Positions 33,701-40,989 of a DNA stretch of 49,081 nucleotides are shown here, piece by piece. This DNA is from Candidatus Sumerlaeaceae bacterium. GTDB lineage: Bacteria; Sumerlaeota; Sumerlaeia; Sumerlaeales; Sumerlaeaceae. The DNA lies in the NCBI GenBank assembly GCA_019695055.1, contig JAIBAT010000126.1:1-49081 (forward strand), in the 5' to 3' direction. Each line of letters opens with the position of its first letter. Position 1 is the first letter of the stretch. The position numbers and the translations under genes were made by a program. Under the pieces are notes generated by a model. It searched no databases. It was not told where the DNA came from and saw only the letters and a list, made by a program, of their open reading frames with translations.

Positions 33701-36700
33701 GATCGTCTGCCGTTCGACCTGGATGCGTCCTCCGATATCAAGCTTGCCGATTTTGACAACGATGGAGACTTGGATATGTACGTCTCCAATTTCAGCATCG
33801 CCGGCAACACGGTTATTGGTGCGCAGAACCGTTTCTATATGAACGTTGATGTCGATGACCCGACGATCAATCCGAACCCGGATACCGACAATTTCGGCGA
33901 TGGGTTCTTCCAGGATGTGACGTCGATATGGGATCCTGGAATTCTCAACACGGGCGCGTTTATTCCCTACGCGAACACAATCCCCGTCGGCACATATGGT
34001 AGTGTTGCGGCTGGATTTGATGTCTCCTCGCACAGCGATGTGGGTGATTTTGACGGTGATGGTGACATCGACGTGGTTGTTTCAAACCAGAACGCCTTTC
34101 TGGATTTGAATCAATCCCCCGGAACGATTCTGGCGACTACACCGGAAGGTACGCAGGACGGATTGCGCTTCAGCGAGCGAATTCTCATCAACCATACGCG
34201 CGAGCCTGCTTTCTCGCCCTATGCGGACCCGGTTGGTCGCGTTACTCTTTTTGCGGATGAAACTCTTGGAGGTGACGGCATTTTTGGCGGGGAAACAGAC
34301 CGCCTCCCGGCCCTGAAACCGGAGTGGACCACGGTTTCGCCCACGAACGGAGTTGGTGAGGTGGAGTTCAGCAACACAACCATGGTCAAGGTCTCCAATG
34401 TTTTCAATCCGTCTTTACCTGGGTCGGGGGGCATGGCCCTTGGGTTTGTTTCTTTTGACAAACGAAACGGTGGAATTGCAGGCAATGTTCAGGTGACGGC
34501 AACGGGGAACGCTTGGGACGGGGACGATATCATTTACACCAACGAAGACCTCAACGGAGATGGGCTGTCTGACGGGTTCTTCCGCTGCTACAATTATGGG
34601 TTTGAGCCCTTCCTGCAGGCTCCGGACGGAACAATAGTTCGAACCGGTATTCCAGAAGGGCTGCCAAGCGATGCGATTTCTCCAGAGACCAACTTTAAGC
34701 AAGTTAATACCGACCAAACAATGGCTGGGGTTATTTTTGACAATGACTACAGTGGATATAATGAAGTCTTTACCTTTAACTCCAGTGGGCCAGAGCAGAA
34801 CATCTATACGAATCGAAGCTATGGCCAGGCCCAATACTATCCTGAATTCAATCGAGGGCGAAGTGCGTTCTTCCCGGCTTCAGACCTTTTCAATGGGGTT
34901 GATACTGTGCTGGGTGGTGCGGGATTGGGACTGCGCGACGATCGAATTACGCTGGCGCGCCTTGGTCGCACAAGGTCTGCCGTCAGTGCCGACTTTAACT
35001 TGGATGGACAACAGGATATCATGACGTCGGAGGATTCCGACTCATTGACCGACGATGTTGCGGTTCCGAACAATGGGCCGGGCCACAAGACTGTTTATAT
35101 CAATCAGGACTTTAATCCGGCCGATCAGACCTTTGATAATTGGACGTTCTTTAACCAATCAAGCGCGCTGAATCCTTACAACATGATTACGAACGAGACC
35201 GCGCAAGTTGGAATCTTCCTTGCGGCAGAGGACTATGATCTCGACGGCGACATTGATGTGTTTGCCGCAAACGCAGGTGCACCCGCGAACTTCTATAAGA
35301 ACAATACGAGGACCGCAGGCATAGGGCCGACGACTCCGAATAAGAACAATCCCGTGAATCCGAACCGCAGTGACTGCCCATTGTTTGTGGATGCAACTTA
35401 TATGATGCTCAATCCCTACTTTGGTGCCGGAGCGGATATTTCAAACCCGGTCGGTTTGAACACTTCCAATATTACGGTTGGTGCGGAGTTTGCCGATATC
35501 AATCGTGACGGCAACCTGGATCTGGTGTTTGCCAACGGCGGAATCAACAGCACAGAGGGCGATTATCAGATTCTGTACAAGAACAACGGAAAGCCGCTGA
35601 ACGAAGGGTGCAAGGTGTTCACCCCAACCGCGAATTCGTACTCAGCGCCATTCCTTGACTCCAATTTTATCAATCAGCCCTACCTGACCGATACGGCAAT
35701 GCCGGCTTATGATGTGAAATTCGTGGACGTCAACGGTGATCAGGCCCCGGATATCTTGTTTACCAACAATGGTGCGCCTCCCCGGATCTTCATCAACATC
35801 GACACGAATGACCCGATTTACAATAGTGCCGTAGATACTGATTCCATTCCCGATGGTGTTTTCCGCGAGGAAAGTACGCGCATCCCGACATTCACGGACC
35901 TTCGAAGGGTGATTTCCCGCCGCATGTCCATTGGTGATGTGGATGGGGACGGCGATATCGATGTCGTTATCGCAAATGGTATCCAGAATGACGGTGCGCC
36001 GAATGTTATTCTCATTAATGATGGGGCGGGCGTCTTTACTGACCAGTCGGATACTCGTTTCCCGCAAGTTACCTATTTTGACACTCTTGGAAATCCCACA
36101 GGCACCGGGCCTGTGCTGGATGATAGCACTGATGTGGCTCTTGTGGATGTGGATAACGATGGGGACCTGGATCTCGTTGTTGCCAATCGAGGAAAGAGTG
36201 TTGGCGACAACAAACCCAATTTCTACGAGCATTGCCGACTCCTGCTGAATAACGGAGCTGGGGTGTTCACGGAGGTTACGGACCCAGTGCGCTGGCCCAT
36301 GGTCGGGCAGGTTCTGGATGCCCAAAAGGTACTTGTGGGTGACTTCACGGGTCAGGGTGAAGCTTCTCAGGATACCAATGGCAATGGTCTGATCGACGGA
36401 AACGAGGATCTTACTGGCACGGCCGCAGGGTTTGATGCTCCGGCGCCCGCCCACAACAAAACCTATGATGTGGTGTTCCTGTCAGCGTCTCCAACGGCTT
36501 CGAATGTCTTCCTGAAAAATGTGGACCGGGATGATGTCGGGACTCCGGACGGTGATTCTTATGGAGACGGATATTTTGAGGACCAAACGGCCCTGCGTTT
36601 TGCGGGATTGAAAAAGTACCCAGCTTATGGTGGGGATGTGGGGGATTTGAATGCCGACGGTGCACTGGATATCGTTGTGGCAATCGATTCGCAGACTACC

Positions 36701-37381
36701 CCGACGGGCGGCAATGTCCTGCCAATCACAAAGATTCCATTGCAGTTGCTCTTGGCCACCGGTGCTTCCGGAGGGATTTTTGTTGATGCAACGGACGGTA
36801 ATACCAGCAGTCCCGGCGGAGAACTGCCCCAGTTGAAAATCCAGCGGGCTACAGGTCAATTCAGTGGTTTTGCGGGTTTTGCGCGGAATGTGAAACTGGG
36901 TGACGTGGATCGCGACGGTGATCTGGACATTGTGATTTGCCAGTCTGGTCGCGGTAAGACCTTCCCAACGGCGGGTTGGAGCAACCAGGTTCTGCTGAAT
37001 ATGACCAACGCGGCCAATTTCAATTCCCGGGCCATCATTCCTGCGCGCCCGGGTGGAGGGCCAATCTTAACACGCGTTTCTCCGCCCACGGGTGGCGTCG
37101 GCAAGGAACTGAATGTTGTTGTTTCGGGTGAAGGGTTTGCCGCACATGCGTCCCTGAGTTTCGGAACGGGGATTACGGTTCAGCAGATTTACAGTGTCAC
37201 CAGTAACCAGATTGTGGCAAAGATAAGCATTGCTGGAAATGCCCCACTCGGCAGCCGCACGGTGGAGGTCACCAATCCCGGCGGCGATAAAGCTGCAAAC
37301 AGCCGTGGGTTTACGGTGGTGCCAGAAGGCCTGATTCAGCCTACGGCGGTCAATCCAGTGGATTGGCAGATTTACCAGTAG
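30761..37381 (+). CDS. Giant secreted metzincin-like protein with TSP3, FG-GAP/VCBS and IPT domains
   Basis: A 2206-residue exported protein that starts on the overlapping ATGA. A basic n-region and the hydrophobic run APMLALLLLCLGLSQSAHSA form the signal peptide. A matrixin-type zinc site HELGHVAGLGH lies at residues 286-296 (HExxHxxGxxH), followed by MTPA, a possible Met-turn. Thrombospondin type 3 calcium repeats span about residues 846-885 (DGDGIINANDNCPFVANPGQ, DYDGDGVGDACD). From about 910 to 2060 there are at least eleven FG-GAP/VCBS-like calcium loops, for example FGDVNNDGFPDLVLANG, LADFDNDGDLDMYVSN, VGDFDGDGDIDVVVSN, FADINRDGNLDLVFANG, IGDVDGDGDIDVVIANG and LGDVDRDGDLDIVICQSG. These should build large beta-propellers. 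An IPT/TIG Ig-like domain closes the protein (about 2104-2188). No sorting anchor is seen at the C-terminus. It should be a calcium-dependent extracellular protease/adhesin. A strong terminator follows. Confidence 0.93.
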   Translation: MKRFGMMNHGAVQTGKKQARRFARLASLWGAPMLALLLLCLGLSQSAHSAQSIRLILTNINNPTDSSDDESYAARLFWDDADQPVQEYFFHDQLSLTQDIIPAANNPTGITNLAITDAAARSLKQWNDADSDFNYQPYTLYSEFAIVDPLQYPFGPYTVALDRCNLISFQDPLFVLPAPTPAGAVLAATTLFYFNQDVDLSNPSGLPTNVISVNGIVFDFVLTQNDIISLRLQPKKYMAGTIIDADIVFSQFLSQWILPPEDPDDLSSAQRAEILGGIDIEEILTHELGHVAGLGHTPLNLPTMTPAIRGTGSVYATDPYAGRELDFDDILAIQMAYKPYFDRLGKGAIAGRVINGDAVDGVPDAAGNFPPPEVELVHVFAGRPNDDGNVGIDDVTGVDADTSFSHKIRLFTNVLNSNEWRLPLGPNSPPSTPDDRYFIPGLPSSTQALKVNSQTTLAPNNYMIYTNPNFYPSFQVLGVTNDESEAGFNDYSLTTEEFYGIATPYFEVLPGTQVSDPNTPGDGKVQDDYLQFTYNTLGMFAANVAGLSSYRLIGDSPTPNESYITYRVIDPATSTTIDVPNFRSKDIVTTNGMQEQDPSNFAQGQFVIAGSVKAQETIDIGNFFDDGRTSISCVRITVQAQNLTSTPLQLGLRYLAKPVVGADNRLSFFVGNTEYSNETTLAGSDVPTSYTFAPDAYGYTDGIGLLESKKGVYSRPDILQFANYYSINGIGSLSGNFFDYTTNGRPIRDAAVAIVFNPRTLAAGEVTSFTTSFSIEANGLAQDGPFFNGDPAVPGEDDPTLYKSVPVVGNNVTGGINIITNIGEAGGLSNQPNTPNNGGGNGGDLDPNGDADGDGIINANDNCPFVANPGQEDYDGDGVGDACDQALLTFTDISPSAPGQSGDPVLPGTSLYSFGAAFGDVNNDGFPDLVLANGATVEGAPESLVNRIYINYSNPTLDEPGGRKFVDLTYGIDGVANSIDDRLPFDLDASSDIKLADFDNDGDLDMYVSNFSIAGNTVIGAQNRFYMNVDVDDPTINPNPDTDNFGDGFFQDVTSIWDPGILNTGAFIPYANTIPVGTYGSVAAGFDVSSHSDVGDFDGDGDIDVVVSNQNAFLDLNQSPGTILATTPEGTQDGLRFSERILINHTREPAFSPYADPVGRVTLFADETLGGDGIFGGETDRLPALKPEWTTVSPTNGVGEVEFSNTTMVKVSNVFNPSLPGSGGMALGFVSFDKRNGGIAGNVQVTATGNAWDGDDIIYTNEDLNGDGLSDGFFRCYNYGFEPFLQAPDGTIVRTGIPEGLPSDAISPETNFKQVNTDQTMAGVIFDNDYSGYNEVFTFNSSGPEQNIYTNRSYGQAQYYPEFNRGRSAFFPASDLFNGVDTVLGGAGLGLRDDRITLARLGRTRSAVSADFNLDGQQDIMTSEDSDSLTDDVAVPNNGPGHKTVYINQDFNPADQTFDNWTFFNQSSALNPYNMITNETAQVGIFLAAEDYDLDGDIDVFAANAGAPANFYKNNTRTAGIGPTTPNKNNPVNPNRSDCPLFVDATYMMLNPYFGAGADISNPVGLNTSNITVGAEFADINRDGNLDLVFANGGINSTEGDYQILYKNNGKPLNEGCKVFTPTANSYSAPFLDSNFINQPYLTDTAMPAYDVKFVDVNGDQAPDILFTNNGAPPRIFINIDTNDPIYNSAVDTDSIPDGVFREESTRIPTFTDLRRVISRRMSIGDVDGDGDIDVVIANGIQNDGAPNVILINDGAGVFTDQSDTRFPQVTYFDTLGNPTGTGPVLDDSTDVALVDVDNDGDLDLVVANRGKSVGDNKPNFYEHCRLLLNNGAGVFTEVTDPVRWPMVGQVLDAQKVLVGDFTGQGEASQDTNGNGLIDGNEDLTGTAAGFDAPAPAHNKTYDVVFLSASPTASNVFLKNVDRDDVGTPDGDSYGDGYFEDQTALRFAGLKKYPAYGGDVGDLNADGALDIVVAIDSQTTPTGGNVLPITKIPLQLLLATGASGGIFVDATDGNTSSPGGELPQLKIQRATGQFSGFAGFARNVKLGDVDRDGDLDIVICQSGRGKTFPTAGWSNQVLLNMTNAANFNSRAIIPARPGGGPILTRVSPPTGGVGKELNVVVSGEGFAAHASLSFGTGITVQQIYSVTSNQIVAKISIAGNAPLGSRTVEVTNPGGDKAANSRGFTVVPEGLIQPTAVNPVDWQIYQ

Positions 37382-37412
37382 TCAATCCGGTTACCCATAA
37401 GGGAAAAGCAAG

Positions 37413-37449
37413 GTGCGCGCCCTCCGTGGAGGGCGCGCACTTTCTTTTT
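37413..37449 (+). terminator. Rho-independent terminator after the giant protein gene
   Basis: GTGCGCGCCCTC-CGTG-GAGGGCGCGCAC is a perfect 12-bp GC-rich stem, followed by TTTCTTTTT. It lies 32 bases after the stop. A-rich sequence on the left side (GGGAAAAGCAAG) may let it also work for the minus-strand gene at 37451. Confidence 0.92.
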
Positions 37450-37450
37450 G

Positions 37451-37894
37451 CTAATAGGGTTGTCTGTTTCGCCCGGCGTTCATCAGCCAGAGGAAGACGT
37501 AAACCACGAGCGTGCCTATCACTATCTCGCGAAACGTGTAGGGAGTGGTGCCACGCAAAATCCGTAAGAGCAGGGCCATGACCGTGAGAAAAATCGGCAC
37601 AAATATGTAGACGTAGGCAGGTGAGAAGCGATGGATGCCTGCGGCGGCAATCCCAATGCGCGAGAGCCAGGCTGCTACGATGACTGACACCAAAATGGTC
37701 AAAAGCGGGCCCAGGGAAAACAGCGCAATGGCAGCGAAACCGATGAGGAGGCATCCGCAACCGGAACAACATCCCGGTCCGCCATTGACCGCATAGACGG
37801 TGGTGGTGCCAGTGGCCAGGGGGGAACCGGCAAAGGGTTCCGCTTCGACATGCTGGACATCATTGGCGGTTTGGTGGGGATCAGGGGTATTCAC
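37451..37894 (-). CDS. Small membrane protein of unknown function, GTG start
   Basis: A 147-residue protein with a GTG start at 37894, since no in-frame ATG precedes the membrane part. A polar N-terminus (PDPHQTANDVQHVEAEPFAG) leads to a cysteine cluster GGPGCCSGCGC directly before the first membrane helix (LLIGFAAIALFSLGPLLTIL). Two further hydrophobic segments follow (YVYIFVPIFLTVMALLLRIL; IVIGTLVVYVFLWLM). The cysteine cluster could bind metal or be acylated; this is inference. No family is recognised. It is convergent with the giant secreted protein and shares its terminator region. Confidence 0.6.
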   Translation of the reverse strand: MNTPDPHQTANDVQHVEAEPFAGSPLATGTTTVYAVNGGPGCCSGCGCLLIGFAAIALFSLGPLLTILVSVIVAAWLSRIGIAAAGIHRFSPAYVYIFVPIFLTVMALLLRILRGTTPYTFREIVIGTLVVYVFLWLMNAGRNRQPY

Positions 37895-38168
37895 TGGATC
37901 CAGCTACAGCGGCACGCCGCCCCTTATCCATTGGGATTGGGGTAGCACGTGAATTCTTTTCCCGCATTTCGCGTAGTAGACATTACGATGACGAATTCTG
38001 CGGCCAGCTTCCTACCTATCAGCCGCATTATTATTATTGGGCCCCCCCGGGTCCGCTAATTCGCCATAGTCCATACCTGCACCCAATTCCGGGCCCGAAT
38101 TGCGCCCTTGCGCCGCCGGAATTCCGCCACTTAATTTAACCCCAGACAGATACGAAAGGTCCCTTCGC

Positions 38169-39788
38169 ATGAAAAAGGACGTATTGATCTATGACACCAC
38201 CCTGCGCGACGGTGAGCAGGGGGAGTTTGTGGCCTACTCGCTGGAGGACAAGGTGCGCATTGCGCTGCGTCTTGACGAGTTTGGCGTGGACTACATCGAG
38301 GGCGGCTGGCCGGGATCCAATCCCAAGGCCATGCACTTCTTCGCCCGCATGAAGACCGAGAAACTTAAGAATGCCCGTCTTGCCGCCTTTGGCAGTACGC
38401 GTCGCAAGAACGTCAAAGCTTCCGAGGATAGCCAGATTCTGACTCTCATCGAGGCGGAAACCCCCGTCGTAACCATTTTTGGCAAGACGTGGGACCTTCA
38501 TGTCCGGGAGGCATTGCGGGTTTCGGAGCAAGAGAACCTGGATATGATTGGCGACTCAGTGAGCTATCTAAAGAGCCGTGGGCGCGAAGTTGTTTACGAC
38601 GCAGAACATTTCTTTGATGGCTTCAAGGCCAACCCCGAGTATGCGCTTAAGACGCTCCAAGCAGCTGCGGATGCGGGGGCTTCCTGCCTTTGCCTTTGCG
38701 ATACGAACGGTGGCACCATGCCAACGGAAATCCCTGCAATCCTGGCGCGCGTTAAGGCAGCGGTGAAGACTTCCATTGGCATCCATACACACAACGATGC
38801 AGGCATGGGTGTGGCGAACACAATCGTTGCGGTCAACGAGGGGGCTGTTCATGTCCAGGGCACAATGAATGGCTATGGCGAGCGCTGCGGAAATGCCGAT
38901 CTTATCCAGGTCATACCAAACCTGGAGTTGAAGTATAGAAAGCGCTGCCTGCCCGATGGCAAGCTGGGAGAATTGACGTCGCTTTCGCATTTCATTGCAG
39001 AGGTTGCGAACATCTCTCCAGATCCACGGCAGCCTTATGTCGGCCAGACGGTCTTTGCCCATAAGGGAGGCATCCACGTCAGCGCCGTGCGTCGAAACCC
39101 CATCACCTATGAGCATATCCCTCCGGAAACGGTCGGGAATGTGCGGCGGGTACTGGTTAGTGAACTGAGTGGGCAGAGCAACGTTCACTCAAAATCGGAA
39201 GAACTCGGAATCGACCTTTCCACGGCCAGTGATGAGACCAAGGGCGTCCTGAAGCAGATCAAGGAGATGGAGTCACGTGGGTACCAGTTTGAGGGTGCCG
39301 AGGCGAGTTTCGAACTTCTCCTAAAGAAAGCGCTTGGGAAGCATCGCTCCTTCTTCGAACTGAAGGGTTTTCGCGTCAGCACGTCGAAGCATGGCGAGGA
39401 GCCTTGTGGCGCTGAGGCAGTGGTTCGCCTGGCGGTGAAGGGGGAGGATCGCCACTGTGTCGCCGATGGCGACGGGCCCGTCAATGCGCTGGACCGCGCT
39501 TTGCGCAAGGCGCTTGTGGAGGATTATCCTGAGCTGAAGCAGGTGCGCCTGACGGACTTCAAGGTACGTGTCCTGAACGCCCGCAGCGGCACAGCGGCCA
39601 TGGTGCGTGTGCTGATTGAATCGAGCGATGGGGACAAGACGTGGACAACCGTGGGTGTGTCCGAGAATATCATTGAGGCATGCTGGGCGGCGCTTGTGGA
39701 CTCCATTGATTATCAGCTTCTGCGCGTCGAGGAAGAGGGGGCAGGCTCGAAGCCCAAGACTTCCAAGAAATCAAAATCGGCGGTTTAA
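38169..39788 (+). CDS. cimA: (R)-citramalate synthase
   Basis: A 539-residue cytoplasmic enzyme condensing pyruvate and acetyl-CoA to (R)-citramalate, the first step of threonine-independent isoleucine synthesis. The ATG at 38169 with GAAAGGT upstream is preferred over the longer frame. HMGL-like TIM-barrel motifs are clear: LIYDTTLRDGEQGEFVAYSL, VDYIEGGWPGSNPKA, DAEHFFDGFKANPEY, CLCLCDTNGGTMP and IHTHNDAGMGVANT, followed by VQGTMNGYGERCGNADL. The metal ligands (D in DTTLRDGE and the H-x-H of THTHND-type strand) are intact. The C-terminal LeuA-like regulatory region runs from about residue 385, including VLNARSGTAAMVRVLIESSD and VGVSENIIEACWAALVDSID. The GWPGSNP motif is typical of the TIGR00977 citramalate synthase clade rather than 2-isopropylmalate synthase. 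It is followed closely by proB. Confidence 0.92.
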   Translation: MKKDVLIYDTTLRDGEQGEFVAYSLEDKVRIALRLDEFGVDYIEGGWPGSNPKAMHFFARMKTEKLKNARLAAFGSTRRKNVKASEDSQILTLIEAETPVVTIFGKTWDLHVREALRVSEQENLDMIGDSVSYLKSRGREVVYDAEHFFDGFKANPEYALKTLQAAADAGASCLCLCDTNGGTMPTEIPAILARVKAAVKTSIGIHTHNDAGMGVANTIVAVNEGAVHVQGTMNGYGERCGNADLIQVIPNLELKYRKRCLPDGKLGELTSLSHFIAEVANISPDPRQPYVGQTVFAHKGGIHVSAVRRNPITYEHIPPETVGNVRRVLVSELSGQSNVHSKSEELGIDLSTASDETKGVLKQIKEMESRGYQFEGAEASFELLLKKALGKHRSFFELKGFRVSTSKHGEEPCGAEAVVRLAVKGEDRHCVADGDGPVNALDRALRKALVEDYPELKQVRLTDFKVRVLNARSGTAAMVRVLIESSDGDKTWTTVGVSENIIEACWAALVDSIDYQLLRVEEEGAGSKPKTSKKSKSAV

Positions 39789-39807
39789 GCATGGTGTTAC
39801 CCGGACG

Positions 39808-40956
39808 ATGAGCCCCGTTCTGAATCCCTCTCCCTTTGGAAAGGCGCGGACGCTGGTTGTGAAACTGGGGTCTGCGGTGCTGACCGATGCCGCCGGGAAT
39901 CTCGACCACAGAGTGATTCGCGACGTGGTGGATTCCGTTGCGCGATTGATCAAGCATGGGCGGCATGTGATCCTGGTAAGTTCCGGCGCAGTGGCCGCGG
40001 GCCGCGGGGCGCTGGGGCTGACTTCTGGGAAGTTGAGCATCTCGGAAAAGCAGGCCATGGCCGCGGTGGGGCAGACGCGGCTCATGCAGATTTACGCCGA
40101 TGTTTTCGCGCGGCATGATATTGTCGTGGGCCAGATGCTGCTGTCGAGGGCTGACATCGAGGATCGTCGGCGCTATGTGAATGCTCGGTATACTTTGCAG
40201 GAGCTGTTGCGACGGCAATGCGTGCCGATTATCAATGAGAATGACACGGTCACGGTGGATGAACTGCGGTTTGGTGACAACGACGGTTTGGCTGCACTGG
40301 TCGCGGTGAAGATGCAGGCGGATGCGCTGGTCCTGCTGTCAGATGTGGACGGGCTCTTTGATTCGAATCCCCGGCAAAACCGCGATGCATGTCTCATGGA
40401 AACAGTGGACAAACTGACCCCCGGACTCATTGACGAATGGACGTCGGCCTCGGACGGCAGTGCCTTCGGCACGGGGGGCATGCGGAGCAAGCTGCTGGCG
40501 GCTCGCGTGGCTGTGACGCAGGGAGTGTGTGTTGCCATTGCGAATGGCAAGGTCACCGGCCAGCTTGACCGGATGTTGTCGGGGGATTTCCGGGGTACCT
40601 ATTTCCCCACGAATTCCCGCCGGGACACCGGTTACCGCCAGTGGCTACTAAGCAAGCGGAATACAGGCGGGCGTCGCGTGGTGGTGGATGACGGGGCCCG
40701 GAAAGCTCTGATCGAAAAGAAAAAGTCCCTCCTGCCCGCAGGGGTTCGAGAGTTGCAAGGTCGCTTTGAGGCCGGTGATGTTGTGGAGATTGTGGATACT
40801 ACAGGCGTTGTGATTGGCAGGGGAGTTGTGAACTTCAGTTCGACAGAGCTTGGCATGATCATCGGGCACAAATCCTCGGATATAGCGAGAATCCTTGGCT
40901 CAAAGACATACGACGAAGCAATCCATCGCGATCACCTCGTGCTGGACGAGCGGTGA
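39808..40956 (+). CDS. proB: Glutamate 5-kinase
   Basis: A 382-residue cytoplasmic kinase phosphorylating L-glutamate in the first step of proline synthesis. It starts at ATG 39808, 20 bases after cimA. The amino-acid-kinase domain shows TLVVKLGSAVLTDAAGNLD, VILVSSGAVAAGRGALGL, QMLLSRADIEDRRRYVNA, CVPIINENDTVTVDELRFGD and NDGLAALVAVKMQADALVLL, followed by SDVDGLFDSNPRQN and GTGGMRSKLLAARVA. A C-terminal PUA domain is present from about residue 290 (RRVVVDDGARKALIEKKKSL; FEAGDVVEIVDTTGVVIGRG). Length and domain order match bacterial ProB. No proA lies in the window. The gene probably shares a transcript with cimA and mutL. Confidence 0.96.
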   Translation: MSPVLNPSPFGKARTLVVKLGSAVLTDAAGNLDHRVIRDVVDSVARLIKHGRHVILVSSGAVAAGRGALGLTSGKLSISEKQAMAAVGQTRLMQIYADVFARHDIVVGQMLLSRADIEDRRRYVNARYTLQELLRRQCVPIINENDTVTVDELRFGDNDGLAALVAVKMQADALVLLSDVDGLFDSNPRQNRDACLMETVDKLTPGLIDEWTSASDGSAFGTGGMRSKLLAARVAVTQGVCVAIANGKVTGQLDRMLSGDFRGTYFPTNSRRDTGYRQWLLSKRNTGGRRVVVDDGARKALIEKKKSLLPAGVRELQGRFEAGDVVEIVDTTGVVIGRGVVNFSSTELGMIIGHKSSDIARILGSKTYDEAIHRDHLVLDER

Positions 40957-40989
40957 ACCTCCACACCCGAATAGCCCAGGGGCAATGAC

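Noticed and set aside
32957..34033. 358-codon minus-strand frame inside the giant protein gene
   Set aside because: The plus-strand frame is continuous through TSP3 and FG-GAP motifs; the antisense frame has no recognisable features.
37895..38168. Possible leader regulation (T-box or attenuator) of cimA
   Set aside because: Only an imperfect CAATTCCGGGCCCGAATTG palindrome and GC-rich runs are seen; no T-box motif, leader peptide or terminator was found.
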